Assembly: GCA_013399855.1 (NCBI GenBank)
Contig: VXAY01004098.1
Span: 424,562 to 488,561, forward strand
Direction of reading: 5' to 3'
DNA: 64,000 bases
Origin: Oxyruncus cristatus
Lineage: Eukaryota; Chordata; Aves; Passeriformes; Cotingidae
Below are positions 1 through 13,300 of this stretch, piece by piece (positions within the stretch are counted from its first letter, which is position 1; every line of letters starts with the position of its first letter). The notes beneath the pieces are model-generated. The model did not search any database, was not told the DNA's origin, and saw only the letters and a list, made by a program, of their open reading frames with translations. Made by a program: the position numbers and the translations under genes.

Positions 1-56
1 AGGGAGCGGGCGTCGTGTGGGAGGGGGAGAGGAGTCTCGGCCGGTCGGTAAAACCG

Positions 57-1075
57 CGGAATCGCGGAATCAGTGAGGCTGGAAATGACCGCTGAGGTCA
101 TCGAGTCCAACCCTACGGCCGAACGCCACCATAGCACTGAGTGCCACGTCCAGTTGTTCCTCAAACACCTTCGGGGACGGTGACTCCACCATCTCCCTGG
201 GCAGTCCACAAAAATCGGATTCGTTACCCTGTGTCCGATAAGCCGATAATCACACCCCCTCGAGAGAATCGTGGATTATTTATTTCAGAGTTGTGCAAGC
301 CCGGGCACTATTCCACCAGTCAACCACGCCAGCTACCCAAACTTCTTACTATTTATACAGTTTGCCAAACAAAGGAATTAGTATTCATTGGCTACAAGTT
401 ACAAAGTTCTCTTATTAGTTAGTACTCTGTCTTCTATTAGTTAACGATTCTCTTGCTTCTCATGTTAATTAGTCCACATGCCCAGTCTTTCTCTTCCTTT
501 GGGTCGGTGGGTTTCTTGATCAGTGAGTGAGTTGTTGGTCATGATCTCCCCCAGCCAGAATGACCTTTTTACCCAGTTGGAGCTAATTTTAGCACAAATG
601 CTGAGTTGGCTTTATTAGTTTCTTTCTTATCTTATGGGTTCTACCAGATGTCCGTGTGGCCAACAAGTTCTGCATTCTTTGTGTTCACTGTCAGTGGGCA
701 TCCTTCTCCCCAAGCTTTGCTAACCTCCCCCTACGTCTGAGATCATTGAAGCATGTCAAACCCTAAACCTTAACAAGGCAATTCTACCAACAACTAATTT
801 GTTTTTCTGACACCTGGACGTCACTTAGAGCTTGTCAGCTGCTATCTGTTTCATGGATTAAATCTCCCTTGTGGTTGATTATGCTCATAAATATACAAAG
901 ATCAAACATCAAAGAACATCCTTCCTTTAGAAAATTCTACATATTGCACATTTTGCAACACCTGGGCAATCCATTCTAATGCCTAATCACCCTTTCTGTG
1001 AAGAAATTCTTCCTAAAGTCCAACCTCACCGGTGAAGCTTGAGGCTACATCCCCTCATCATCCTATGAGGACAGT
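57..1075 (-). mobile_element. CR1 LINE 3' fragment, split by an LTR insertion
   Basis: Positions 57-203 and 961-about 1,075 read as one CR1 3' region in reverse orientation. They carry the typical phrases GGTCATCGAGTCCAACC, GGTGACTCCACCATCTCCCTGGGCA, and then CCATTCTAATGCC and GTGAAGAAATTCTTCCTAAA. The piece between is a separate LTR. It is too short to code. Confidence 0.88.
204..960 (-). mobile_element. Solo LTR (ERVK-like) inserted in CR1
   Basis: On the minus strand it begins TGTTGCAAAATG and ends GTGGAC, about 757 bp long. CCTGGGCA occurs at both 196-203 and 961-968, a target-site duplication within the CR1. An AATAAA signal (minus strand, about 278-284) lies roughly 75 nt before the end, as expected for the R-U5 part of an LTR. 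There is no internal retroviral sequence, so this is a solo LTR left by recombination. The family assignment is tentative. Confidence 0.75.
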
Positions 1076-2244
1076 TCAGGTCCAGTGTCTGTCAAGTCTG
1101 AACCCTTGATAATACTTAAAATTTCCTGAAAAGTCCTTTTTTTTTTTTTTTTTTAATCTGAGACTGCATCTGAATACAATTAAAATTAATTTTGATGGCT
1201 AGAATCAAAATGAAGTGAGATATTTGGCATCCAAAGTGTACCACAGAATGCAGTAACTATTTTTTGCTATTATGTAGTTCAGGTGCATTTAGGACAAATA
1301 ACTGGTCACAAAATCCTTATTATTTCTGCAGTGATTTCAATGTAAACTTCAGCAGGTACAAGATAATATTACTCTAATTTAATAACTGATTCGCAAAAGA
1401 ACTCAGTTGCTGAAAGTCTCTCTCCGTCCTTCATATCGTTATTGTCCTCATAGAATTTGAGACTGAGAAATCCTGACCTAATGTACAAAATAACTGGAAA
1501 GCATTTTAAAGTCTCTTCAATTGCGGGTTATAGGAGTGACTGGTTTGAAGGGGCATGGCATGTAATCAAGGCTGACAAAATGAAACATCTCCTGTCATTC
1601 TGAAGCTTTCTTGGCAGACGAGGAAAAGTGTTTTAAAACTTTTGTTATATATTCATCAGGATTTGATTATGATTTATTTATAGCATAACTCTGAAATGAG
1701 TTGTGGAATTATCTGGCAGAAAAGAATATCTTTTTTTGTCAAAGACAAAACAATGTTTCCCAGGTTAAGATGAAATGAGCAACTTCAAAGGATGCTATAT
1801 TGTAAATATTTAAGCCACTTGATTTTATGTATCTTTCGCGATTTTAGGTAATCCTGGCATGATTTCAATTTCAAAAACTAGCAAGACAAAAGTTAACTAT
1901 TGACTTGTCTTTCTAAACACAAAACCTTTTTTGCATTATAAACAGTGTCATGGCATCTGTTTTGGGGAATATCTTAAACCTATAGTAACCAACTCATGTG
2001 AAAATTGGAATTGTTTTTGGCTCTGTTGATCCAGACTAACACCATAGTGATGACACAAAGTTACTGGAAAACAGAGATGTGTTCTTGTCATCAAGTGGAC
2101 AGCTTCTCTCAACAATGGAGAAACTGATGACATAACCAATAGAATGAATTCTCTGAAAACTGTTGTCATGGGTTTACTCTGGACCGATTTTTTTTCAAAC
2201 CTTTTACACAACTGCTATAAGATGAGAGAAGTTTTGTACAGACA
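1076..2244. other. Intergenic, no gene seen
   Basis: AT-rich DNA with a T run at 1137-1154. I find no exon or recognisable repeat. Confidence 0.6.
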
Positions 2245-3294
2245 AAAGAGACTTGACTTGGGGAAATAATATTAAATTTATTACTAGCAGGATAAAAACT
2301 AAGGAATAATATATACAGCAATTCTAACTAGGTAAAATTATCTCTCCCCCCTGTATCAGTCTAGGAGGAGAAAAGTCTTTTCTCTGCTTTCAAGGTTACA
2401 GTTCTTCTAAATCAATTTTGCAGCACTTTAAAGTCTTCTTCTGTTATCTCTAGGGTGACAGCTCTGATCGGTCGTAGCTGGAAATCTCTCTCATTCTTTC
2501 TCTCTGCTGCACATCAACCTCAGGACTGTCCCTGCTCCTCCCTGCTGGGCCAGGACTGGAGGCTGGGGGTACTCGGGCCCTGTGAGGTCCTCCATGGCCT
2601 GCAAGGGGACAACTTGCTGCACCAGGGTCTTCACCACTGTTACAGGGGATAATGGCATCGAGTCCATTCCCTGTTTCTTGTGGGATCCCTTCTCACAGAA
2701 ATCAGTCCTTGTTGAGCTTCTCCAGCGTGAGTCTACCCTCGTACAACAGTTTTTCCATACTCTGCTGTCACAAATGAATTACACCAGCATAAATCTCTCA
2801 CTGGGATCACATGTCCTACCCAGGACACTTGCTCCAGCGTAGGTTTCTCTCTCCAAGGGCCACAGGTCTCCAGCAAGACTCTCTTTCATCTTAGGCCTCC
2901 CACAGAGTCACAGCCTCCTCTGTGCACTTCTCTGCTCTGGCAGAGGCTCCTTCATGAGCTGCAGGAGGGTCTCCTCACTCCAAATAATCTTCCACAGGTG
3001 GCAGGGGTTTTAGTTTTTAAGTCTTTTCCCCTGCTGGATGGGGAGAGGAGGCCCCCCCAGGACTCTCCTCCCCCCTACTTCTACACTGACCTTGGAGGCT
3101 AAATTGCTGTCTCTTGTTCTCCTTCACTCTCCTCTGGGCTGGAATTTCTTCTGTGTAAATCATCTTCTCTTCTGTTTTCTTAAATATGTCATTTGCAGAG
3201 GTGTTACTAAAACTTGTGATTGGCTTTACTCCGGAAATCTACCTGGAATTAACTATTTTTCAGCCCCGGGACAGGGGCTGATCAACCCATGACA
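2245..3294 (-). mobile_element. LTR-like element (avian ERVL-type)
   Basis: The minus strand starts TGTCATGGGTTG at 3294, a typical avian ERVL-type LTR start. It contains recurring CTGGAG(C/A)A(G/A) phrases and ends with AATAAA (2282-2277) followed by ATTTCCCCAAGTCAAGTCT. The part after that seems truncated. Short ORFs inside (2455-2652, 2582-2842, 3038-3292 plus) are repeat-derived. I recognise the style rather than an exact family name. Confidence 0.65.
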
Positions 3295-6200
3295 ATCGTT
3301 CGTACACACTCTTTTAAGACAAATTCAAATCCCAGACTCACCCAACAGCTCTGCAAGACCTTGTGCATAAGAAGACCGCAAGACTTGCTTGAGAGAACAT
3401 AAAATGCACGTAGGTAAATCTATGGTTTTACTAATGCAAGACAACAACAGGTATACACGTAAAGCTAGTTCTTAAACAACCTGCCTAAATAAAGAGAAGT
3501 TAGTGGCATAAACCATGCACAACAGAAAATGTCTCTGGGATCAACAGACTTCAATTAGAAGCTGAGTTTTGCTAAGAGCAGGCTTTTTGGACCACTTGGA
3601 TTTCTCATACCTTATACATGTCTTCTTTATGTACTTCAGCATGTACGTGGTGCAGAAAAGCTTCTTGCAGCTCATTCTCTGAAAGCATGTAAACAAATAT
3701 CCCTGAATATTTGTTTATATGATAAAAAGTCTCCACGGATGTACAGCAAAGAAAATATCAGGCCCTGAGGAAAAGTTAATTTTAACATTGACAACACAGC
3801 TACACTGCTGAATTTCTTGGGTGCTTAGCATCTCCCTTTTATCAGAGGTATTATTTTCGTATTTTCCAGGTAAATTGAAATCTGGAACAACTAGAATTAA
3901 CCAAGGAGCCAAAGACGACCCACTTTTGCATGGCCATTCAATAGCCAGAACATCTCAGTCCCTGTTTGGTTAAAAAATGTTGAGGATGCAGGCAACTGGA
4001 AACTTCAGCCTGTAAGGGAATTAGGGTTATTGACACTTGCCAGAACCCTGCACTGAGGACAAGATGACTGTGGTGTCCTGGCCCAGAGAGCACCATCCGA
4101 CCCCACTGCCCCGGGATTGCTCCCAGGGAGCGCCTTTGACACATCACAGAATCAGGTATTTTTGGCATCACTGTGACAAACGTGATGGATAATTAAATCT
4201 GAGTAGCCATTCTTGCCTTTATTATTTTTCTTGGTTTACTCTGTTGGATTTGGTGAAAAACCAGTGCTTCTGAGTCACAAACCACAGAAACTCTGAGAAG
4301 AAAAAGCAGTAATATCAGATTTTGCTGTAGACTGATTCCCTGAAACAGGATATCTGATGTAGAACATATTTGCAAATGCAAAAGCTTTTTGGTGTTTCCT
4401 ACCACTGAATTCAGCACCAGTACTTAAAAACTGGCCTCCCCCATTCTGTGTTTTAGCTATGATGGAAGGGCAGGGCTGTGTACCCTAATGACAGAGTGTA
4501 CATGGAAGAGCCCTTGCTGCTCCATGTATGGGACTGGTCTTTACATGTTAATTCAGGGGAGCCAGAAGGATAAATAAGGAATATTTCTATGACTAGTAAC
4601 CAGCAAATTAAGTTACTGGAAAAGAAAGTTCTCCCTAAGTTTGAGTTTTCTTAGCATTTACAATTAGAGATTCACTCCTATAGAAATTTGTAGCAGAACT
4701 TGGTCTGAAGATTTTAAAAGATGCATTTTTGTTACATTTTTAGATCTTGTTCTTTCCAGACCTTTATATTACATGCACTTCTGTTTTCGGGGATCAAAGC
4801 TTTTGCGTGTAGCGTTTCATCCAATTAACATTTATTCACAGCAAAAACTTCAGATCGTTAAAACACCAGAGCCATAATCTCCTTAACAAAGCTTGTTTTA
4901 TTTGACTGCAGAATACATGGTAGGTCTATAAACTAGCTGCAGGGGATTCTGCATAATGAACTTCTTTGTACCGATGTCAGAAGAAGGGAAAAGGAATGTT
5001 GAACTGTAAACCAAGAAAACACCGCTATTCGTGTTTCCTAGACACATCGACATTGTGGAGTTCGTAGTAATTTTTTTTAACAACAACAAAAAAGTCCTGT
5101 ATTAAAGTTAATGTAACCCCTATTTCTTAAAGTTCAGAAGCACTTGTTGAGAATGAGTATAATACAATTGAAAGACTAACAATAACAGTAACTGATAACA
5201 GTTATTTGGGGAAAATTCACACAGAAAATTATAGTCCCGAAGTGCCTTTTGCAAGATGACAGAAAAATCAGCACAGAACAGGCAAAACTAGTAGAGGGTA
5301 GTGCAATGTTTCATACAAATTCCTCCTCTTCATAGTATTAATTTTTCTCAATAACACCGCTGTATTTTCCCACCTGCCATTACATGCTTTCAAGGCTAGA
5401 TTCAGGTAGCAGAAGAAAGCCACATTGGGAACACATGGAATGAGAAAGGGATAAGGTTTCTTAGCAGAGCTTTCCTAAACTTCAAAAAGGATCTGGTTTT
5501 ATTTTTAATATTTTATTGCTTCCTGCTATTTGTGTGCTCAGATGGTTAAGTTTGGAAGGACTGTTACCCATAATGGCCAGAAGATAGATAGTTATTGCGT
5601 TTGGTAATGCACATGTTGTTCCTTACAAAATTACATTTTGTCCCTATCACAGTCTAGATTTTCAACCATTCCTGTCTATTACCCAGGAAAATAAAGGGTT
5701 TTTACCCATTTTTTTTTTGCCAGCAAAAGCTGGTACTCATTGCATTTAGTGTTTCTCATCCTAGTTAGTTGACCAGCAAAGTTCTCCAGTCTTTCTAAAG
5801 GAACCATCTGGGCCTATCAAAAAATATGTTCAGCCTATCTAAGAGCTGGAAAGTTAAAGAAAGTCTTGACTCTCTCTTTAAATAAAAATACCATGGCTTG
5901 CTAAAATGTTTATAATTACCTGGCTCAGATATGTTAGGGTTTTTTAGGGTATACACTCCATAACTCCTTCAGTTAGAGACATATCCTCAGGAATTTGCTT
6001 TAGAGTAAGTAGAGCTGGTGCCACCATGCAGGTGATGATACCATCTGTGTGTCCACTATTAATGGACAGAACTACATTAACAGCCCAAAAGCATTTCATC
6101 TATAAAGAAAACAAATACGTGATTTTCTTTAGGAATTGTTAAGGCAATTAAAAGGGAGAGAAAAACCTTGCCGCTGAGATAACAGAGTAAATGCAGAGAA

Positions 6201-9200
6201 AAGGAGTTTAGGAGTATCTTTACTGCTATGGTATTTTGTCCTGCCTGTGCCATAAGGGAACCATTGGAACCAGTGAGGTAGAGCTATGACTGAGTGGCAC
6301 AGAACCACAGCAGAACAACCCCTTCCCATAAGATTGCGACTTGGTGCTCCTTTTACCATTAAAATGTACAAAACCCACCCACAGCCAGGTCCTAACTCAC
6401 ATTTAATGTGCAAAACTGAATCTAATTAGCAGTCAGTACACTTATGCCAAGGATTTACATTTAATCTTTTCCAGAAAGAGTTTGAAAGAACAGCTAAGGG
6501 AGAGTGACTGGTACATAGGAAATACATCTTTGGGGTTTGTACTAGATCCTTTAAAATGGAAGGATCCTTTAAAACTCCTTTACTTTGAGGACAGTACTAG
6601 TTTAACATTAGTAGGAAGGGACTGTCCCTTCAAGAAATTATCTCTTTTTTTGTGTTTTTGGTTGGTTGGTTGGTTGGTTTTTCTTCCCTTGCTGAGGAGT
6701 CTCCTAGGGGAAATCTCAAAACTTTATTTCAAACTGAGTTGCTGTAACCACAGCCTGGCATACCTTTATCTTTGGGGGATATCACCACCTTTTTTTTGCA
6801 GAAATTGAAGCCTGCAGGGGCTGTGTGAGGCAAAAGCTGAAGAGGAGTTAGATTTTGCTACATTAAATTTACCATGCAGCAGGAAATACAAGAAGTTCTT
6901 GTATCCTCAGATAAATGGAATAAAATCTGCTATTTAGGGGGGCAGGTTTGAGTCATCTTGGCTCTGAAAATTCCCAGCTGGAGAGAAATGCATTTTTTGT
7001 TCAATTCACATAGAAGATTTGTTTTCTTTGCACTCACATCTTCAAGAAGAAACTCAGTTTTGTCTGAAAAACACCATAATCTCACAGGAATTTGTTCCCA
7101 TCTATGCTGGTACTTGTCACCCTATCTAGCAGGCTGGGAGGCTGGAGAAGCACTTTTCCCAGAGCTTTCATGCCGCAGCCTCCATGGCTCTGCTGTATAG
7201 ACTGTCCTGAAACTGGGGTTTTTCGGTTTCACTGCAACCCATGAGGCGAGAACTAAAGATTCCAGGAACCACCATAGTGTTTATAGAAACATCAAAACAT
7301 TCTCCTTTGAGAATCCCTCTATTTCATGGGATTCCTTAAATAAAACAGCATAAAAGTTCAGCTCCAGAAACAACTTGGAAGAAGAGCTGTCATGTATCAC
7401 TGTGGAGCTTTCTGAACGTTAAAAATCTTTCAGGGAGTAATTCCTGCTCCTGAGCTGCACTTTCCAGAGGTATCTGTGTGCCAAGAGACAAACAAATTAA
7501 TTAAAAAAAATTGAGTCCAAATACACATTTTGTAATTTTTTTTCTCAAACAAACAAACAAACCAACCATACTGGGGAAGCACAAGTGCATTTTCTGATTG
7601 CCTCCTGTCCCAGATCTTGGCAGTAGAAAATGGGCTGAGAAGAGCCTCTGTTCCAATAGCAGCTCTGCCCTTAGAAAACAGTGACCCTCCACATCGATCA
7701 GTCTCCTTTTCACCCCATTGTGTTATTTCCTTGTATCTAGTGCACCAAATACTAGAAGTTTTATAATTCAGTATCATATCAAGTGCTTTTCTGAAATCAA
7801 TAAGCATTACATGCACTAGAATGCCTTTATTTAACACACATGCAATTACAGTGGGTTTGGGTATCAGGTTTGCCTGATCTGATATGTTTTACTAACCTGT
7901 GGTTCTTACTGTTCATTGGGCTTTTTCACTCTATAGATTTACACATGAATTGATGGGGATTTCAGTCTTGATTTGAACCCAGGGAAACTTTAAATGGATG
8001 TTTGCAGTTTCTCCAATTTTTCTGTTAAAAAGTCTTCACTGTATTTATTCAACCAATAAGCTTTTATTATCCCCATTTGCATATTCCTTTTATTTAGTAG
8101 GGATTTGAAAGTGCACAGTGAAGAAACGGAACTGGTTTACATAGCACGAATTAAACACCATATTTAACATTTTTGTAACTCCTGTCCCTCAAATATATGC
8201 CTTTTGCTGATACTGCTTTTTGCTAGATTCTGGAGTTTCTCTTCCCTGTAAATAGCAATACATATTTTGCTTGATTTTCTGTAATAGTTTGCACACTGTA
8301 GCTTGTAGACTGGTCTAGATGAGAAAATAGGCAAACACAGGGGTTATGTCTATGTACACTGACATAGCAAATTAGCCTTAAGCATAACTTCTAGCAGATG
8401 AAGTTCTGCAAGGAGAAAGAAAAGAACAATTAAGGAAAGATTGCGTCTCCTCTCTAAAGCAGGAAAACCTTGTCAGGGTTATAGTAGCACTAATTTTTGG
8501 TTAGAGATAAGCTTTCCTGGTAGGTATTGTGAAGATATTCTTGCATCATGACCCTGGTTTCCCGTTCGTCTCAAGAATGGGGAGTCACATCAGGGTGCAA
8601 GTGTGGTAGCTCAGATCTGTGCCTTTAGTGGGGCTCAAGACCAATGACAAACAAGAATCCATTTTAATTTGTCTTTACATACACAGTCCAAGAGAGAAGT
8701 AAATGCAGTGTGTTTATTTGGCATATCCATGCACCCTATCCTGGTAAATGTGGTGGGGCTCAATTCAGGCTTGAATACCTGCTTCCAACAGCTGGTGGCT
8801 TCTCCAGGAGCCAAATATGAACAAAATGTCCCAAGTCTCTCTACAGAGCCTCCTCAAAGATGATGACTAGGAAATACTGTAATTTAGCAAGACAAACAAG
8901 CAAATACTTTTTCAACTGTTCAACCTACAAAACATAATATGCAGCTTGTTTTGCAATTTATTCTGATGATCTGTGGGAAACATAGCACAAGAGCTTCATG
9001 GATGGGAAGAAAACTTTTGCTCTGGTGTTTGCTTGTGGATGAGTGGTTTGTGATAACAGGAGTAATGAAATGTCCTTCTCAGGTGAAAATGGATTCTGTG
9101 CAGAGACCTGACAACCTGAAAGTTTTACTTTCTCCATGTTGCAACATCACTCAGGCCTACACATTTGTTGGAGGATGGATTAGCTTTGAAAGATTAGATA

Positions 9201-9484
9201 TGGATATGGATGTGGACATGGATAAGAATGGAATTACTGATGATCCGAAGTATTCTTTACTCTTCATTAAGCAGCTGAACGCTAAACATGAGGTTGTCAC
9301 ACTCAAAGGAGTAACATTTCCACATTAATGTAATTTAATGCCTTTCTTCTCAGCTGAAGCTGGGAGTGGTGTGTGATGGACACAATGAAAAGTAGAATGA
9401 AGAGAACAGACAATTTTTATTATTAGGGTTGCTGAACACTTGCTTTTAGAAGCCATTTTCAGTTGTGTTCATCAGACTTTCTTT
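3295..9484. other. Intergenic, no gene seen
   Basis: AT-rich DNA with simple repeats, for example (TTGG)n at about 6,659-6,680 and (CAAA)n near 7,551-7,566. The longest ORFs are 7430-7837 minus (135 codons) and 8939-9328 plus (129 codons). Neither shows a family feature, though the latter contains a repeated Asp-Met track. Confidence 0.55.
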
Positions 9485-10351
9485 ACTCCTAAAGTTCCTT
9501 ACTCCTAAATTCTCTGCTACCTCCTCCACAGTGTGCAGGGGGATGGGGAATGGGGACTGTGGTCAGTTTGTCCCCTGTTGCTTCTGCCACTTCTTCCTCC
9601 TCACACTCTTCCCTTGCTCCAGCCTGGGGTCTCTCCCACAGGAGACAGTCCTCCATGAATTTCTCCAATATGAGTCTTTCCCATGGGCTGCAGTTCCTCA
9701 CAAAATGCTCCAGCTTCAGTCCCTTCCATGGGGTGCAGTCCTTCAAGAACAGGCTGCTCCAGCCTGGATCCCCCACGGGCTCACAAGTGCTGCCAGCAAA
9801 TCTGCTCCAGCGTGGGCTTCTCTCTCCACAGGTCCGCAGGTGCTGCCATGAGCCTGCTCTAGCACTGCCTTACAACAGGGTCACAGTCCCCTTTGAGCAT
9901 CCATCTGCTCTGGCATGGGGCCCTCCAGGGCCTGCCGGTGGATATCTGCTCCATCATGGAGCTCCTTGGGCTGCAGGGGCACAGTTACCTCACCATGGTC
10001 TTCACTGTGGTCTTGCAGAGGAACCTCAGCACCAGTGACTGGAGCACTCCTTCCTTCACTGACCCTGGTGTCTGCAGGGCTGTTTCTCTCACACGTTCTC
10101 ACTCCTTCTGCTGGCTGCAACTGCTGCTCTTTCCACTGCAGTTTTTGCCCCTGTTCTTAAGTATGTTACCACAGCAACACTACCACTGTCACTGATGGGC
10201 TCGCCTCGGCCAGCGGCAGGTCCATCCTGGAGCCAGCTGGCATTGGCTCTGTTGGACATGGGGGAAGCTTCCAGCAGCTTCTCACAGAAGTCACCCCTGT
10301 AGCCCCCCTGCTGCTACCAAACCCAAAACCTTGCCACACAACCCCAATACA
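9485..10351 (-). mobile_element. LTR-like element, internally repetitive, related to the copy at 2.25-3.29 kb
   Basis: The minus strand begins TGTATTGGGGTTGTGTGGC at 10351. It runs through a series of short units, each with a phrase like CTGGAGCAG, CCCCATGG, or GCAGCCCATGG. It shares GCTCCAGCGT and TTCTCTCTCCA with the 2.25-3.29 kb copy. Both strands are open for long stretches (9550-10038 plus, 162 codons; 9489-9776 minus, 95 codons) because the units have lengths compatible with frame. This is a common style of avian interspersed repeat; the ORFs are not genes. Confidence 0.7.
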
Positions 10352-13300
10352 CCGGCCATATATACTGATATCACAGAGGCTTTTTTCTTTTGTTAAAATA
10401 TAGGCATTCCACTCAGTATTTATGATTTGATGTATGGTTCACATAGAGACAAAGACAAATGTGAGGCACACCTATATAAGCATGTGTGCTTGAGGTATGT
10501 GGGAGAATAGTGCACTTAAAATGTTTGGCTCAATACAGCACAGTATTTGCCTTGCCACACTGAACTAATCAAAAATTGCTCCTAAATATAGTATTCATGA
10601 TATACAAAAACAGCTGAAGACATCTCTTAGTAAACAATTTGAAGGAAGGCAGGAAGCTGGTACAGCTCTGAGGAAGAATCTACAAGCTGGCCCCAGCCAA
10701 AAGTCACTCAGCTGTCTTGCTAATGCTCAGGATTAAGAATCAAAGGGCACCCAGGAGTTATTGGCTCTAGATAAGCCAGTCCTGAGTTGTCATGGTGTGC
10801 TCTCTGCAATGGCTGGACTTTGCAATGCCACCTAATTTTGAACCTCATGTCCAACAAGCAAAAAGTACAGCTGGTGGCTGTATCAGGCTCACACCTTGCC
10901 ACAAGTACTTCAACTGCAGTGAGAGGCTATCCAACCTCCACTCCTCCCTCTCCCAGGTGTCTCCTTGCCCTGCTGAGGGCACAAACCCAACCTCAGGCTG
11001 TGCCGGCTTAGGGAGTTAATCTGCAGAAGCAGAGAAGTGCTTCTACTTCCCCACTCCTCATCAAAACAATAAAGAGAAGTTACAGATCCTCTACAGAGCT
11101 GCAAAGGAACCAGAGTGGTAGTAGAGCCACTGCATTCAGTGTGAGATTTGTTCAGCCTTGTTGTAGGATCTCATCTACTGTAACTATAGCAGTAACTCTC
11201 TAATTCTCCGATGCAGACATCAGGTGGGAGTTTATTGAAATCAGCAAACTGTAAAGCAGATTAAGGAATGTGACACCAGTTACTGCTTTCAAAGGACAGT
11301 CAGGGTGACTTCAACTGAAAAATGGTGTGGTCTCTTCTACCAACCACTGTCTAAATTGCTTTCCCTTGAGAAGATTGCAGGTGTCTTATGATAAATCCTT
11401 TTAGAAGACACTACTCATTATAAGGCAGCACTGACACCAGTCCTGTACCGATCAGGATCTTCACTGAACTGGTTTGAAAACCTTTATTGCCTGGTAGGGC
11501 AATCAAGACAAGTATATATCCATTTTAAAGATAAACAAAACCAAACAACCTTCATAATCTTATGACTGTAAACACTTACTGAGTGACTTACATTTCTTCT
11601 CTGGACCGAAGTGGCTATTGCATCAAAGAGTCAGTCATTTAGTCAGAAAGGCAAACATTGGCATTGCCAGCAGAAAGAAGAGCTTTATAGCCTTTAAAGC
11701 AGCATAATATAACTGCACCTCCTGCTACCTTTCCAACTGGTAGTATAACAGAAGTGGATTTTAGCCACTGCTCTCTGGTAGTGCCCTGGGAACATCCAGT
11801 TGCTACAGAGCTCAGACTAGTGTTACTTCATAAGAAGATTACAGTGATTACCCCAAACAAATATGAGAAGTAAAACTGAAAAATCTTCCATGCTGTTGTC
11901 AAATACAACGTTGTTTTAAAAACCATGTGAATGTAATTGCAGATAAAAGCAGGCTGGGTGGGGCAGGGAGCATCTTATCAAGTCACATTTGCAGGACTTG
12001 GCTTGAGAACAGCCCAGAGTGGTCCAGCTCTGGTGTCATGCTATCAGAGCAGACTTACTGCAAGCTCCATTCTTTGTAAAAGGAGGCACTTAAAACCAGC
12101 TACAATGGTTTTGTTTTGCTTTAATCATTAATCAAAGGCAAATAAAATGCAATGAAGGAAAGCAAACACGCACACCAAAGGTAAACCTCACTGGCAAAGC
12201 TCACAGTGCAGTCCTCTAGAAACCAAAGTATTTGACAGGGAAGGAGGGAGTCCAGGCTGATCTCCCAGGTTTTATAACAGTCAGTCCTGAAAACTGAAAG
12301 TGAGATCTAAAAGAAGAATTAGCAAGAGGGAGGGAAAACAGGTTGTTTCATTGAATGTTAGATTTGTAGATTATGGCTATTAGTAAAAATGACAGCACCT
12401 TTAGTCGATGGGGTAGAGGCTCAAAGCCTATTAATGCACTACAAGTAACATGATCTGGGGATATGAAAAGAGAAAAATCACAGTGTGAGATTTAAATCCC
12501 AGTTTTGACTTTGAAAGCCGCTGTTTCAAGAGGGAGAAATCCAATACTCCCCATTCACATGCTAATTCACTTGTTTCAACAAACTGATATTCTCCCTCAC
12601 CTCTTCACATTAGCATAAAATGAGAAGCTTGAATCTGCATTTTTCAAAAGACAACCAGATTTCAAAATTTCCAAAATGCAACTACTCGGCGATGGTTCAT
12701 ACATTCTAAATGCCAGAGTATTGTAAACGCAATCCTCATTTGCCTCCTGCATCCAGAATGTAATTTCCATTTTTATTTTAATCCCTAGTGATCCATTGTT
12801 CCAAGTTTCTTTAAATAAATGTCCCCCACTGCTGCCCATGGCTTCTGCAGAAACAATTTTGAATATTTTGCAGGCAAAAATAGGAGAAGTGTTGAAATTC
12901 ATGCCATTCTTCTCCAGAGTAGATGACTGATGAAATGCATATATCCAAGCCAGAAATAAATAGCAAATGAGATTATCCTTATATTGATTTCTCTGCATTA
13001 CATTCTGATTAACCAGCAAATCAAAGACTTTTTTTTCCACCTGCTCCACCAAGATCACATTCTTTATTCTCTGCATGTGCAGCTTCTGGTAGGTAAGTGC
13101 TTCTTTAATTTATCTGATACCTGGAGGCTTTTCTGCTCTATTCAAAAAGCCTGGTCTTCTTCCTGTCTGTCTGAACTTTCAAAAGCTGGATTCTAATATT
13201 CTCTTTGTTCTTCTCAAAAGACTGCTCCACAAAATTTGTTGCTCAGGTCTTTTACAGCCTATTTCAAAACCAACACTCTTGCTGAAAGCATTCTGGTGGA

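Noticed and set aside
9550..10038. 162-codon plus-strand ORF
   Set aside because: It lies wholly inside an LTR-like repeat made of short units; other frames and the other strand are also open.
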